Position numbers and translations under genes: made by a program
In this document: positions 35,663-44,796 of the stretch, piece by piece
Position numbering within the stretch: the first letter of the stretch is position 1
How the letters are laid out: every line of letters starts with the position of its first letter
Notes under the pieces: model-generated
What the model saw: only the letters and a program-made list of their open reading frames with translations
Told to the model about the DNA's origin: nothing
Databases searched by the model: none
Source: Streptomyces globisporus
GTDB taxonomy: Bacteria; Actinomycetota; Actinomycetes; Streptomycetales; Streptomycetaceae
Assembly (NCBI GenBank): GCA_014649555.1
Contig: BMTG01000004.1
Coordinates: 1-64,000, forward strand
Direction: 5' to 3'
DNA length: 64,000 nt

Positions 35663-37276
35663 ATGACCGGAGCATCCGTCGGCCCCGGACCGGAGTCCGG
35701 CGCCCGCAGTCTGGTGGTGGGGGTGGGCGCGCGCCGGGGCGCCTCGGGTGATGCGGTGTTCGCCCTGATCGAGGCGGTGTTGAGCGGGGCGGGGCTGGAC
35801 CCGGCGGACGTGGCGGAGGTGGCGACGGTCGACGCCAAGGGGGACGAGCCGGGGATCGTGGGGGCGGCGGCCCGGCTCGGGGTGCCGGTGCGGACCCATC
35901 CGGCGGGGGCGCTGGCCGCGGTCCGGGTGCCGCACCCCTCGGGGGCGGTGGACGCGGCGGTGGGGACTCCGTCGGTCGCGGAGGCGGCCGCGCTGATCGA
36001 TGCGGACGAACTGGTGGTGCCGAAGACCCGCGCCCCGGGCGGGAAGGCGGCGGAGAAGGGGGTGGCGACCTGTGCGGTGGCGCGCCGTTTTCCGGCCGCC
36101 GACGGGACTTTCGGTGTTTCCGGCAGGAAAACTTCCACCTCACCGGTGACGGCAGGCTCCCGCCCGTTCACCATGGCTGCCATGAACCCCCCCACGCATC
36201 CCCCCATGCGGGACATCGAGAGCGCCGGGCCCGACCTGCGGCACCACGGCGACGCGGAGGTGCGCGGCGAGACTCTGACCGATCTCGCCGTGAACGTCCG
36301 TACCCACACCCCTCCCCCGTGGCTGCGCGAGCGGATAGCCGCGTCGCTGACCTCGCTGGCCGCCTATCCCGACGGGTCGTCCGCCCGGGCCGCGGTCGCC
36401 GGCCGGCACGGGCTGCCGGTGGAGCGGGTGCTGCTGACGGCGGGCGCGGCCGAGGCGTTCGTCCTGATCGCCCGGGCTCTTCCGGCCCGGCGCCCGGTCG
36501 TGGTGCACCCGCAGTTCACGGAGCCGGAGGCGGCGCTGCGGGCGGCCGGGCACGAGGTGGGGCGGGTCCTGCTGCGGGCCGAGGACGGTTTCCGGCTCGA
36601 TCCGGCGGCGGTGCCCGAGGAGGCGGACCTCGTGGTGGTCGGCAATCCGACGAACCCGACGTCCGTGCTGCATCCGGCGGCCCTGCTGGAGAAGCTGGCG
36701 CGGCCGGGGCGGACGCTGGTGGTGGACGAGGCGTTCATGGACGTCGTGCCGGGCGAGCGCGAGGCGCTGTGCGACCGGACGGACATTCCGGGGCTCGTGG
36801 TGCTGCGCAGCCTCACCAAGACGTGGGGGCTCGCCGGACTCCGGATCGGTTACGTGCTGGCCGAGCCGGAGACGGTGGCGCGGCTCGCCGAGGCGCAGCC
36901 GCTGTGGCCGGTGTCCACCCCGGCGCTGGCGGCTGCGGAGGCGTGCATGGAGCCGCGGGCGCTGGTGGAGGCGGCGGAGGCGGCGGACCGGATCACGGTG
37001 GACCGGGCGCATCTGCTCGCCGGTCTCGCGGAGTTCAGCGAGGTGGAGGTCGTGGAGGCGGCCCGCGGGCCGTTCGTGCTGGTGCGTCTGGAGCGGGCGG
37101 CGGAGGTCCGGGAGCGGCTGCGGCTGCTGGGCTTCGCGGCCCGGCGCGGCGATACGTTCCCGGGGCTCGGGCCGCGGTGGCTGCGGCTCGCGGTCCGCGA
37201 CCGGGCCACGACCAATCGTTTCCTCCAGGCCCTGGACCAGGCCGTGCAGGCGCTGCCCGCGAGATCGGGGCGCTGA
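35663..37276 (+). CDS. cobC: CobE-CobC fusion: cobalamin protein joined to threonine-phosphate decarboxylase-like aminotransferase
   Basis: 537 residues in one open frame. Residues about 15-140 form a CobE/CbiG-C domain (SLVVGVGARRGASGD at the start, GVATCAVARR at the end). Residues about 190-530 form a PLP-dependent CobC/HisC-type aminotransferase with VVGNPTNPTS, LVVDEAFMDV and the lysine segment RSLTKTWGLAGLRIGY. CobC makes aminopropanol phosphate from threonine phosphate. Between the domains lies a Ser/Thr/Pro-rich stretch, with ATGs at 36173 and 36182 that could start CobC alone. Thus this is either a true fusion or two genes whose boundary stop was lost. Confidence 0.85.
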   Translation: MTGASVGPGPESGARSLVVGVGARRGASGDAVFALIEAVLSGAGLDPADVAEVATVDAKGDEPGIVGAAARLGVPVRTHPAGALAAVRVPHPSGAVDAAVGTPSVAEAAALIDADELVVPKTRAPGGKAAEKGVATCAVARRFPAADGTFGVSGRKTSTSPVTAGSRPFTMAAMNPPTHPPMRDIESAGPDLRHHGDAEVRGETLTDLAVNVRTHTPPPWLRERIAASLTSLAAYPDGSSARAAVAGRHGLPVERVLLTAGAAEAFVLIARALPARRPVVVHPQFTEPEAALRAAGHEVGRVLLRAEDGFRLDPAAVPEEADLVVVGNPTNPTSVLHPAALLEKLARPGRTLVVDEAFMDVVPGEREALCDRTDIPGLVVLRSLTKTWGLAGLRIGYVLAEPETVARLAEAQPLWPVSTPALAAAEACMEPRALVEAAEAADRITVDRAHLLAGLAEFSEVEVVEAARGPFVLVRLERAAEVRERLRLLGFAARRGDTFPGLGPRWLRLAVRDRATTNRFLQALDQAVQALPARSGR

Positions 37277-37290
37277 GCGGCCCCGCATGT

Positions 37291-37323
37291 GGGGGCGGCG
37301 TTCTTCGTGCGAACGCCGCCCCC
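37291..37323. terminator. Terminator between cobE-cobC and the LAETG gene
   Basis: Perfect 13-bp inverted repeat (37291-37303 with 37311-37323) with a 7-base loop, 14 bases after the cobE-cobC stop. The LAETG gene converges from the right, so it may serve both. Confidence 0.85.
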
Positions 37324-37370
37324 GACCCCCCGTCATGCCGCCCCCGTCCCCCGTCCCCCCGTCGTACGGA

Positions 37371-38324
37371 TCAGCTCTGACCGCTGCTGCGCCTGCGCGC
37401 CAGCACCGTGGCGCCCGCGCCGACGGCGAGGAGGAGGGCCGCACCGCCCGCGATGTACGGGGTGGTGGAGCTGCCGCCGGTCTCGGCGAGGTTGGCCTCG
37501 GCGGGGGCGGGGCCGGTGTCGGAGCCGGTCTGCGTCTTCACGTCGTCGCCCGTGGAACCGCCGTCGGTCGAGCTCGGCTCCTCGGGGGTCTTCGGCTCCT
37601 CGGGGGTCTTCGGCGCCTTCGGGGTCTCGCAGGTCGCCTCGGCGAGGGTGACCTCGCCGTTGACCTCGGCCACGTTGAGCTTGAGCGGGTTGACCGCCAC
37701 CTTGAGCCGGAGCGCCGTCGCGGCCGCCGTGCGCTCGGTGGTGACCGTCTTGGACAGGTCGAGGGAGACCTCGCCGACGCCCGGCACGGACACCTGGGTC
37801 GGGCCGCCCGCGCTGAGCGTCACCTTCTTGCCGAGCACCGCGACATGGCCGAGCACGTTCGACTCGGCCACGGGCTGCTTGCCCGTCTCGCAGAGCGCCT
37901 TGGAGGTGACCTTCTCGACCTCGATGAGCGGGAGCGCCGCGAGTCCGGGGACATGGATCCGGGCCTTCGCCAGGTTGGTGTAGCCCTCGGCCTTGTGCTC
38001 GTCGACGGTGGCGTTGGAAGTGGCCACGTCGGCGCGCAGCACGTTGACCGGGCGGCCCTCCACCCCGTCCAGGTTGACGGTCAGCGCGGTCTTCTCGGCG
38101 CTGGCCGGGGCCTGCACCTCGTTGAGCGTGACCTTCAGGGGCACCTGGATGGACTTGTTGAGGAGCGAGACGTCGAGTCCGGTACGGAGCACGACCGCGC
38201 TCGCCCTGCCCTCACCGCCGGTGGTGGGCGTCGCCGGGGCTGCGTGCGCGGGGACGGCGGCAAGCAGGGCGACGGGGGCGGCGGCGACCGCCACGGCGGC
38301 GAGACGGAAGGTATTGCTGTTCAA
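37371..38324 (-). CDS. SCO1860-family LAETG sortase-anchored surface protein
   Basis: 317 residues from a TTG start (LNSNTFRLAAVAVAAAP); no ATG or GTG gives a sensible signal peptide. The signal ends near AHA, residue 28. The mature part is beta-rich and has two cysteines (ALCETG and ATCET) that may form a disulfide. A KTPEEP repeat and Thr/Gly-rich spacer lead to LAETGGSS, then a hydrophobic helix (YIAGGAALLLAVGAGATVLA) and RRRSSGQS: a class E sortase substrate. It should be covalently attached to the cell wall. Function unknown. Confidence 0.88.
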   Translation of the reverse strand: MNSNTFRLAAVAVAAAPVALLAAVPAHAAPATPTTGGEGRASAVVLRTGLDVSLLNKSIQVPLKVTLNEVQAPASAEKTALTVNLDGVEGRPVNVLRADVATSNATVDEHKAEGYTNLAKARIHVPGLAALPLIEVEKVTSKALCETGKQPVAESNVLGHVAVLGKKVTLSAGGPTQVSVPGVGEVSLDLSKTVTTERTAAATALRLKVAVNPLKLNVAEVNGEVTLAEATCETPKAPKTPEEPKTPEEPSSTDGGSTGDDVKTQTGSDTGPAPAEANLAETGGSSTTPYIAGGAALLLAVGAGATVLARRRSSGQS

Positions 38325-38626
38325 GATGGTGGAACCCCCACAAGAGACATGGAGCCACCGGCACAGTCCAATGGGGGACATCGCCTGCGCCGGTGGCCTC
38401 GACTCCGTGAATCTTTACGCACTGAGGGTGAACTGGCGGATACCTGAAGTGAGTTCACCCCAAAGGGGGGTTTCCGCGCGCATATTCGAATCTTTCGGCA
38501 CGTGCGTTCCCTCCCGCCTCTCCCCGTCACCCGTTTCACACGGCAGGGACGAGGTACGGGAACGGGCCGGGCTGTACCAACGAGCCGACAGCCGCATCCG
38601 TCACTGCCCGTCAACACACCGCCGGG
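38325..38626. other. 302-base intergenic region upstream of the LAETG gene
   Basis: No gene seen. It must hold the promoter of the LAETG gene (minus strand). A perfect 9-bp inverted repeat, GGGTGAACT (38426-38434) and AGTTCACCC (38452-38460), spaced 17 bases apart, is the only marked structure and may be an operator. The right end carries the end of the amidohydrolase transcript without a clear terminator. Confidence 0.55.
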
Positions 38627-39703
38627 TCAGCCGATGATCCGCCCGTTCAGCACGATGTGCCGGGGCGCCGCCAGCACCCGGACGTCCGCGCGCGGGTCCG
38701 CGTCGTACACGACCAGGTCCGCCGGGGCCCCCTCGTCGAGCCCGGGCCGCCCCAGCCAGCGCCTGGCGCCCCACGCGGTCGCGGAGAGGGCCTCCAGGGG
38801 CGGGATGCCCGCCTTGACCAGCTCGGCGACCTCGCCCGCGACCAGGCCGTGCGCCAGGGAGCCGCCCGCGTCGGTGCCGACGTAGACCGGGATCCCGGCG
38901 TCGTAGGCGGAGCGCACGGTGTCGTAGCGGCGGTCGTACAGCTGCCGCATATGGGCCGACCAGCGGGGGAACTTGGCCTCGCCGCCCGCGGCGAGATCGG
39001 GGAAGGTGGCGATGTTGACCAGGGTCGGGACGATCGCGACGCCGCGTTCGGCGAAGAGCGGGATGGTGTCCTCGGTGAGGCCGGTGGCGTGCTCGATGCA
39101 GTCGATGCCCGCCTCCACCAGATCCCGCAGCGACTCCTCGGCGAAGCAGTGCGCGGTGACCCGGGCGCCCAGCCGGTGCGCCTCGGCGATGGCCGCCTCG
39201 ACCTCGCCGCGCGGCCAGCAGGCGGTGAGGTCCCCGGCGTCGCGGTCGATCCAGTCCCCCACCAGCTTGACCCAGCCGTCGCCGCGCCGGGCCTCCTGGG
39301 CGACGTACGCGACGAGGTCGCCCGGCTCGATCTCGTGCCCGTAGTTACGGATGTAGCGGCGGGTCCTCGCGATGTGGCGGCCGGCCCTGATGATCTTCGG
39401 CAGGTCCTCGCGGTCGTCGATCCAGCGGGTGTCGGAGGGCGATCCGGCGTCCCGGATCAGCAGGGTGCCGGCCTCCCGGTCGGTCAGCGCCTGCTTCTCG
39501 GCGGTCGCCGCGTCGACCGGGCCGTGCCGGTCGAGACCGACATGGCAGTGCGCGTCGACGAGGCCGGGCAGCGCCCAGCCCCTGACCGTCACCGCGTCGT
39601 CGGCGCCGGGCGGCCGCTCGTAGGTGATCCGTCCGTCCACGGCCCACAGTTCGTCCCGTACCTCGTCCGGGCCGACGAGCACCCGCCCCTTCACCCGCAG
39701 CAC
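38627..39703 (-). CDS. Amidohydrolase-family metal-dependent hydrolase
   Basis: 358 residues. Metal ligands of the TIM-barrel family are visible: DAHCHVG near residue 55, a lysine in WVKLVGDW near 140, TAHCFAEE near 180, CIEHATG near 200 and the aspartate of YVGTDAGGS near 270. The layout resembles prolidase/imidazolonepropionase-like enzymes. The GTG at 39703 is chosen because GGGGAGGAG lies 6 bases upstream; a GTG 33 bases farther up is possible. The natural substrate is unknown. It is divergent from the following aminotransferase gene. Confidence 0.87.
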   Translation of the reverse strand: MLRVKGRVLVGPDEVRDELWAVDGRITYERPPGADDAVTVRGWALPGLVDAHCHVGLDRHGPVDAATAEKQALTDREAGTLLIRDAGSPSDTRWIDDREDLPKIIRAGRHIARTRRYIRNYGHEIEPGDLVAYVAQEARRGDGWVKLVGDWIDRDAGDLTACWPRGEVEAAIAEAHRLGARVTAHCFAEESLRDLVEAGIDCIEHATGLTEDTIPLFAERGVAIVPTLVNIATFPDLAAGGEAKFPRWSAHMRQLYDRRYDTVRSAYDAGIPVYVGTDAGGSLAHGLVAGEVAELVKAGIPPLEALSATAWGARRWLGRPGLDEGAPADLVVYDADPRADVRVLAAPRHIVLNGRIIG

Positions 39704-39863
39704 CGGCCGCTCCTCCCCGTCACGCACTCCGACCACCCGCCAGGCCCCTCACCCGATCACTCACCTGATCACTCATACGCGGCACTGTACGAGGCCGCCG
39801 GTGGGCCGTCGGTAGGCTGCCAGTGCCTTTCGACCGACGGACGAACCCGAAGAGAGCCCCACC

Positions 39864-40970
39864 GTGACGCACCCCTTCCTCGACCTTCCCCCGCTGACCG
39901 CCGGCCACTTCGCGGCGATCGAGCGGCGCGTGGCCCGACTCCTCGCCACGGAGCAGGACGTCGTCATCACCCAGGGCGAGGCGCTGCTGCCGCTGGAGGG
40001 CTGCATCCGCAGTGGCGCGCGGCCCGGCTCGACCGCGCTGAACGTGGTCACGGGCCCGTACGGGCAGACCTTCGGCAACTGGCTGCGGGACTGCGGTGCG
40101 CAGGTCGTCGACCTCGCGGTGCCCTTCCACACGGCGGTGACCGCCGAGCAGGTCGCCGAGGCGCTCGCCGAGCACCCGGAGACCGACTTCGTCTCGCTGG
40201 TGCACGCGGAGGCGGCGACCGGCAACACCAACCCGGTCGCGGAGATCGGCGAGGTGGTCCGGGCGCACGGCGCGCTGTTCATGCTGGACGCGGTCGCCTC
40301 GGTGGGCGCCGAGCCGCTGCTGCCGGACGCCTGGGGCGTCGACCTGTGCGTGATCGGCGCGCAGAAGGCCATGGGCGGGCCCGCCGGGGTCTCCGCGGTG
40401 TCGGTGAGCGCCCGGGCCTGGGAGCGGATCGCCGCCAACCCGGCCGCCCCGCGCCGCTCCTACCTCTCGCTGCTGGACTGGAAGGAGCGCTGGATCGACG
40501 GCGGCCGCGCGGCTCTGCCGCACGCCCCGGCGCAGCTGGAGATGCTGGGCCTGGAGGCGTGCGTGGCCCGGATCGAGGACGAGGGGCTGGAGACGGTGAT
40601 GGCCCGCCACGCCTCGGCCGCCGCGGCGACCCGGGCCGGAGCGGTGGCGCTGGGCGGCGGTCTTGAGCCGTACGTCCACGCGGCGCGGGACGCGGCCCCG
40701 GTGGCGACGACGCTGCGAGCGCCGGCGGGGACGGACGCGGCCGCGTTGGTCGCGGCGGCACTGGCGGCGGACCCCGCGCTGCCGCTGGTCGCGGGCGGCG
40801 GGGCGCTGTCCAAGGAGATGATCCGGGTCAACCATTACGGGGCGGATGCGACGCGGGGTGCGGTGCTGTCCTCGCTCGCGGCTCTGGGGGCGGCGCTGAC
40901 CGATGCGGGCCGGCAGGTCGATATCGAGGCTGCCCGCCGGGCTGTTTCGGAAACCTGGCCGAGCCGATAA
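39864..40970 (+). CDS. Class V PLP-dependent aminotransferase (alanine-glyoxylate/serine-pyruvate-like)
   Basis: 368 residues. The cofactor lysine is in CVIGAQKAMGGPAG near residue 173; LHAEAATGNTNP near 113 and MLDAVASVGAEPL near 140 (the Asp that contacts the PLP nitrogen) complete the PLP site. The C-terminal MIRVNHYG fits the family. It probably transaminates glyoxylate or a related small acid; the substrate is unproven. GTG start. It is a single gene followed by a terminator, just upstream of the ectoine operon. Confidence 0.88.
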   Translation: MTHPFLDLPPLTAGHFAAIERRVARLLATEQDVVITQGEALLPLEGCIRSGARPGSTALNVVTGPYGQTFGNWLRDCGAQVVDLAVPFHTAVTAEQVAEALAEHPETDFVSLVHAEAATGNTNPVAEIGEVVRAHGALFMLDAVASVGAEPLLPDAWGVDLCVIGAQKAMGGPAGVSAVSVSARAWERIAANPAAPRRSYLSLLDWKERWIDGGRAALPHAPAQLEMLGLEACVARIEDEGLETVMARHASAAAATRAGAVALGGGLEPYVHAARDAAPVATTLRAPAGTDAAALVAAALAADPALPLVAGGGALSKEMIRVNHYGADATRGAVLSSLAALGAALTDAGRQVDIEAARRAVSETWPSR

Positions 40971-40984
40971 ATTACCCATCCATA

Positions 40985-41016
40985 CGGGAAGCTGTTAATC
41001 GGAAAACAGCTTCCCG
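40985..41016 (+). terminator. Terminator after the aminotransferase gene
   Basis: Perfect 12-bp inverted repeat (40985-40996 with 41005-41016) with an 8-base loop, followed within 25 bases by CTTTTTC. It insulates the ectoine operon. Confidence 0.87.
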
Positions 41017-41280
41017 CATTCTTCTGCCCGCTTTTTCAGCACCTAAACGCACCAGTTTTCCCGCAGATCCGACTTCACGATTCGGGCGCGTACCGAGAGC
41101 GTTACGACCTTGTGACCGACTCCACAAGCTCGGCGTTATGCCCGTTAAATTCAGGACAAACGTGCCGAAGTCACCCCTGATTCGACGGGGAGGTCGCGCA
41201 CGCCTGATAACACATGGACGCACTCCACCCAACCCCTTTCGCCGATGCAATTTTGAGATTTGCTGGGTAAATTCAATTTC
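41017..41280 (+). promoter_or_regulatory. Upstream region of the ectoine operon
   Basis: No gene seen. This stretch has lower GC than its surroundings, as promoters do. It contains CTTGTG (41109-41114) and CACAAG (41123-41128), an inverted pair 8 bases apart, and TTGTGA (41110-41115) with GTTATG about 19 bases on, a possible promoter. TAAATT lies 14 bases before the ectA ATG. Osmotic control of ect genes is known; the site responsible is not identified. Confidence 0.45.
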
Positions 41281-41811
41281 ATGACCGCCGCACCTGCAGA
41301 TTTTGCCCGTGCCCGAAGCGAATTCCTCAGTATCGATGCGCCGCGAGTGGAGGACGGAGCCGCGATCTGGCGCATTGCCCGCGACTCCCAGGTCCTGGAC
41401 CTGAACTCCTCGTACAGCTACTTGCTGTGGTGCCGTGACTTCGCCGCGACCTCCGTGGTCGCCCGTGGCGAGGACGGCGAGCCCATCGCCTTCGTGACGG
41501 GTTACATCCGGCCCGACCGCCCCCAGACCCTCGTGGTCTGGCAGGTGGCCGTCGACTCGGCCCACCGCGGCAAGGGACTGGCCGCGACTCTGCTGGACGC
41601 ACTGACCGCCCGGGTCGCCGCCGACCAGGGCCTGTCGTCCGTGGAGACGACGATCACCCCGGACAACGCGGCGTCCGACCGGCTGTTCACGTCCTACGCC
41701 CAGCGGCACGACGTGGCCCTGGAGCAGGAGGTTCTCTTCGACGGCGACCTGTTCCCCGAAGGGACGCACCTGCCCGAGGTGCTCTACCGGATCGGCCCGT
41801 TCCCCACCTGA
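41281..41811 (+). CDS. ectA: L-2,4-diaminobutyrate acetyltransferase
   Basis: 176 residues of GNAT fold. The acetyl-CoA pyrophosphate loop is VDSAHRGKGLAATLLDAL near residue 85, and WRIARDS with LDLNSSYSYLL at about 30-50 are EctA-specific. It acetylates the gamma amino group of diaminobutyrate, the second step of ectoine synthesis. The ATG at 41281 is taken; it lacks a good ribosome site, and a TTG 21 bases upstream is the only in-frame alternative. First gene of ectABCD. Confidence 0.93.
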   Translation: MTAAPADFARARSEFLSIDAPRVEDGAAIWRIARDSQVLDLNSSYSYLLWCRDFAATSVVARGEDGEPIAFVTGYIRPDRPQTLVVWQVAVDSAHRGKGLAATLLDALTARVAADQGLSSVETTITPDNAASDRLFTSYAQRHDVALEQEVLFDGDLFPEGTHLPEVLYRIGPFPT

Positions 41812-42006
41812 GCCCGCCCGGGCGTGCCTCCCGCGTACCCGACCCGTACGCACGCCGCCCGACACCGGACCGGCGCACCCGACCCGTGCGCCCGGCCCCC
41901 ACGACTTTTCGCGCCGGCCGACCACCCGGCGCGGTCCCGGCCGCATCCGTGCGGCGGGGAGCACCAGACCACCGCCCGTCACACCCCCTCACGCAGGAGA
42001 CCCGCT

Positions 42007-43269
42007 GTGACCATCACCCCGCCCGCACTGAGCGTCTTCGAGACCCTGGAGTCCGAGGTCCGCAGCTACTGCCGCGGCTGGCCCGCCGTCTTCGACCGCG
42101 CGCAGGGCGCCCGGCTGACCGACGAGGACGGCCACTCCTACCTGGACTTCTTCGCCGGGGCCGGCTCGCTCAACTACGGCCACAACAACCCGGTGCTGAA
42201 ACGAGCGCTGATCGACTACATCGAGCGCGACGGCATCACCCACGGCCTCGACATGGCGACGACCGCCAAGCGGGCGTTCCTGGAGACGTTCCAGAACGTG
42301 ATCCTGCGCCCGCGCGACCTGCCGTACAAGGTGATGTTCCCCGGCCCGACGGGCACCAACGCCGTCGAGTCGGCGCTGAAGCTGGCCCGTAAGGTCAAGG
42401 GCCGCGAGTCCGTCGTCTCGTTCACCAACGCCTTCCACGGCATGTCGCTGGGCTCGCTGGCCGTCACCGGCAACGCCTTCAAGCGCGCCGGGGCCGGGAT
42501 TCCGCTGGTGCACGGCACCCCGATGCCGTTCGACAACTACTTCGACGGCCAGGTCCCGGACTTCCTGTGGTTCGAGCGGCTGCTGGAGGACCAGGGCTCC
42601 GGGCTGAACAAGCCCGCCGCGGTGATCGTCGAGACGGTCCAGGGCGAGGGCGGCATCAACGTCGCCCGCGCCGAGTGGCTGCGGGCGCTGCAGGAGCTGT
42701 GCCACCGCCAGGACATGCTGCTGATCGTCGACGACATCCAGATGGGCTGCGGCCGTACCGGCGGCTTCTTCTCCTTCGAGGAGGCCGGGATCACCCCGGA
42801 CATCGTCACGCTGTCGAAATCCATCAGCGGGTACGGGCTGCCGATGTCGCTCTGCCTGTTCAAGCCGGAGCTGGACATCTGGGAGCCGGGCGAGCACAAC
42901 GGCACCTTCCGCGGCAACAACCCGGCCTTCGTCACCGCCGCCGCCGCGCTGCAGGCGTACTGGGCGGACGGCCAGATGGAGAAGCAGACCCTGGCCCGCG
43001 GCGAGCAGATCGAGCAGACGCTGCTGGCCATCTGCGCCGAGGAGTCGACCGCGAGCTTCCGCGGCCGGGGCCTGGTGTGGGGCATGGAGTTCGAGGACCC
43101 TGCCCGCGCCTCCGCGGTCTGCGCCCGCGCCTTCGAGCTGGGGCTCCTGCTGGAGACCTCCGGCCCGCAGAGCGAGGTCGTCAAGCTGCTGCCGCCGCTG
43201 ACCATCACCCCCGAGGAGCTGGACGAGGGCCTGCGCACGCTGGCCCGCTGCGTCCGCGAGACGGCCTGA
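42007..43269 (+). CDS. ectB: Diaminobutyrate-2-oxoglutarate transaminase
   Basis: 420 residues. Class III PLP aminotransferase: [18 protein letters not shown] near 114, [18 protein letters not shown] (PLP-binding Asp) near 240, and the lysine in [14 protein letters not shown] near 270. It converts aspartate semialdehyde to 2,4-diaminobutyrate. The GTG start has CAGGAG upstream and yields the normal [15 protein letters not shown]-terminus. A hairpin lies between it and ectC. Confidence 0.96.
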   Translation: MTITPPALSVFETLESEVRSYCRGWPAVFDRAQGARLTDEDGHSYLDFFAGAGSLNYGHNNPVLKRALIDYIERDGITHGLDMATTAKRAFLETFQNVILRPRDLPYKVMFPGPTGTNAVESALKLARKVKGRESVVSFTNAFHGMSLGSLAVTGNAFKRAGAGIPLVHGTPMPFDNYFDGQVPDFLWFERLLEDQGSGLNKPAAVIVETVQGEGGINVARAEWLRALQELCHRQDMLLIVDDIQMGCGRTGGFFSFEEAGITPDIVTLSKSISGYGLPMSLCLFKPELDIWEPGEHNGTFRGNNPAFVTAAAALQAYWADGQMEKQTLARGEQIEQTLLAICAEESTASFRGRGLVWGMEFEDPARASAVCARAFELGLLLETSGPQSEVVKLLPPLTITPEELDEGLRTLARCVRETA

Positions 43270-43303
43270 CCCGGCGCTGCCGGGGCAGGCGAAGAGGAAG
43301 AGG

Positions 43304-43329
43304 GGGCCCGGGCTTCGCTGCCCGGGCCC
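43304..43329 (+). terminator. Intercistronic hairpin between ectB and ectC
   Basis: Perfect 10-bp GC stem (43304-43313 with 43320-43329) with a TTCGCT loop, 35 bases after the ectB stop and 31 before ectC. Since ectC and ectD must still be made, it more likely attenuates transcription or protects the 3' end of the ectAB part than acts as a full stop. Confidence 0.6.
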
Positions 43330-43360
43330 TGCGCAGAGAAGAGAAAGGCAACCGCTCACC

Positions 43361-43759
43361 GTGATCGTCCGATCGTTCAGTGACATCGAGAACACCGACC
43401 GGCATGTGAAGGCCGCGTCCGGCACCTGGGAGAGCAAGCGCATCGTGCTCGCCAAGGAGAAGGTGGGCTTCTCGCTCCACGAGACCGTGCTGTACGCGGG
43501 CACGGAGACCTCGATGTGGTACGCGAACCACATCGAGGCGGTGCTGTGCACCGAGGGCGAGGCCGAGCTCACCAACGACGAGACCGGCGAGAAGCACTGG
43601 ATCACGCCCGGGACCATGTACCTGCTGGACGGGCATGAGCGGCACACCATGCGGCCCAAGACCGACTTCCGCTGCGTGTGCGTCTTCAATCCCCCCGTCA
43701 CCGGACGGGAGGACCATGACGAGAACGGTGTCTACCCACTGCTGACCGAGGAGGCCTGA
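43361..43759 (+). CDS. ectC: L-ectoine synthase
   Basis: 132-residue single-domain cupin. Hallmarks are [23 protein letters not shown] at about 38-60 and the metal-binding [17 protein letters not shown] near 88-103. It closes N-acetyl-diaminobutyrate to ectoine. GTG start with an AGAAAGG site 12 bases upstream. Length is standard. It is followed after 6 bases by ectD. Confidence 0.96.
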   Translation: MIVRSFSDIENTDRHVKAASGTWESKRIVLAKEKVGFSLHETVLYAGTETSMWYANHIEAVLCTEGEAELTNDETGEKHWITPGTMYLLDGHERHTMRPKTDFRCVCVFNPPVTGREDHDENGVYPLLTEEA

Positions 43760-43765
43760 ACCACC

Positions 43766-44659
43766 ATGACCACCGAAGTACGCGCCGATCTGTACCCCTC
43801 GCGCGGCGCCGCCGAGATGACCACTCCCCGCCAGGACCCGGTCATCTGGTCCGCGCCGGGCGCACCGGGTCCGATCGCCGCCAAGGATCTCCAGAGCTTC
43901 GAGCACGACGGCTTCCTCAGCATCGGGGAGCTGATCGCGCCGGACGAGGTCGCCGTCTACCAGGCGGAGCTGGACCGGCTGGTCTCCGACCCGCTGATCC
44001 GCGCTGACGAGCGCTCGATCGTCGAGAAGCAGTCGCAGAACGTGCGGTCCGTCTTCGAGGTCCACAAGATCAGCGAGGTCTTCGCCGCGCTGGTCCGCGA
44101 CGAGCGGGTGGTGGGCCGGGCCCGCCAGATCCTCGGCTCGGACGTGTACGTCCACCAGTCGCGGATCAACGTGAAGCCGGGCTTCGGAGCCACGGGCTTC
44201 TACTGGCACTCGGACTTCGAGACCTGGCACGCCGAGGACGGTCTGCCGAACATGCGGACGGTGTCCGTGTCGATCGCGCTGACCGAGAACTTCGACACCA
44301 ACGGCGGGCTGATGATCATGCCCGGTTCGCACAAGACGTTCCTCGGCTGTGCGGGCGAGACGCCGAAGGACAACTACAAGAAGTCGCTCCAGATGCAGGA
44401 CGCCGGCACCCCGTCCGACGAGGCGCTGACGAAGATGGCCGACCGCCACGGCATCAAGCTCTTCACGGGCAAGGCCGGTTCGGCGACCTGGTTCGACTGC
44501 AACGCCATGCACGGCTCGGGTGACAACATCACCCCGTACGCGCGCAGCAACGTCTTCATCGTCTTCAACAGCGTGGAGAACGCGGCGCAGGAGCCCTTCG
44601 CGGCTCCGATCCGCCGCCCCGAGTTCATCGGGGCGCGGGACTTCACCCCGGTGAAGTAG
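43766..44659 (+). CDS. ectD: Ectoine 5-hydroxylase
   Basis: 297 residues, an iron and 2-oxoglutarate-dependent dioxygenase. The iron site is the His and Asp of FYWHSDFETWHAEDG near residue 145 and the His of CNAMHGSGDN near 248; the 2-oxoglutarate arginine follows in YARSNVFIVFNSVENAA. It converts ectoine to 5-hydroxyectoine. The ATG has GAGGAGG about 11 bases upstream within the end of ectC. It closes the operon before a terminator. Confidence 0.96.
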   Translation: MTTEVRADLYPSRGAAEMTTPRQDPVIWSAPGAPGPIAAKDLQSFEHDGFLSIGELIAPDEVAVYQAELDRLVSDPLIRADERSIVEKQSQNVRSVFEVHKISEVFAALVRDERVVGRARQILGSDVYVHQSRINVKPGFGATGFYWHSDFETWHAEDGLPNMRTVSVSIALTENFDTNGGLMIMPGSHKTFLGCAGETPKDNYKKSLQMQDAGTPSDEALTKMADRHGIKLFTGKAGSATWFDCNAMHGSGDNITPYARSNVFIVFNSVENAAQEPFAAPIRRPEFIGARDFTPVK

Positions 44660-44674
44660 CGCGACGCGCAGGCG

Positions 44675-44710
44675 GAAGGGGCCGGGACGGTACGCCCTCC
44701 CGGCCCCTTC
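44675..44710 (+). terminator. Terminator of the ectABCD operon
   Basis: Perfect 13-bp inverted repeat (44675-44687 with 44698-44710) with a 10-base loop, 16 bases after the ectD stop. Confidence 0.87.
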
Positions 44711-44796
44711 GCGCGTGCCGTACGGGTCCGGGGCGCGGGCGGCTCGCCGCGTAACTCGCTGGACCGGGGACCGAGTCGGCGGGGAGGGTGTCCGCC

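Noticed and set aside
37291..37323. Regulatory RNA between the cobE-cobC and LAETG genes
   Set aside because: A simple 13-bp terminator between convergent genes explains it fully.
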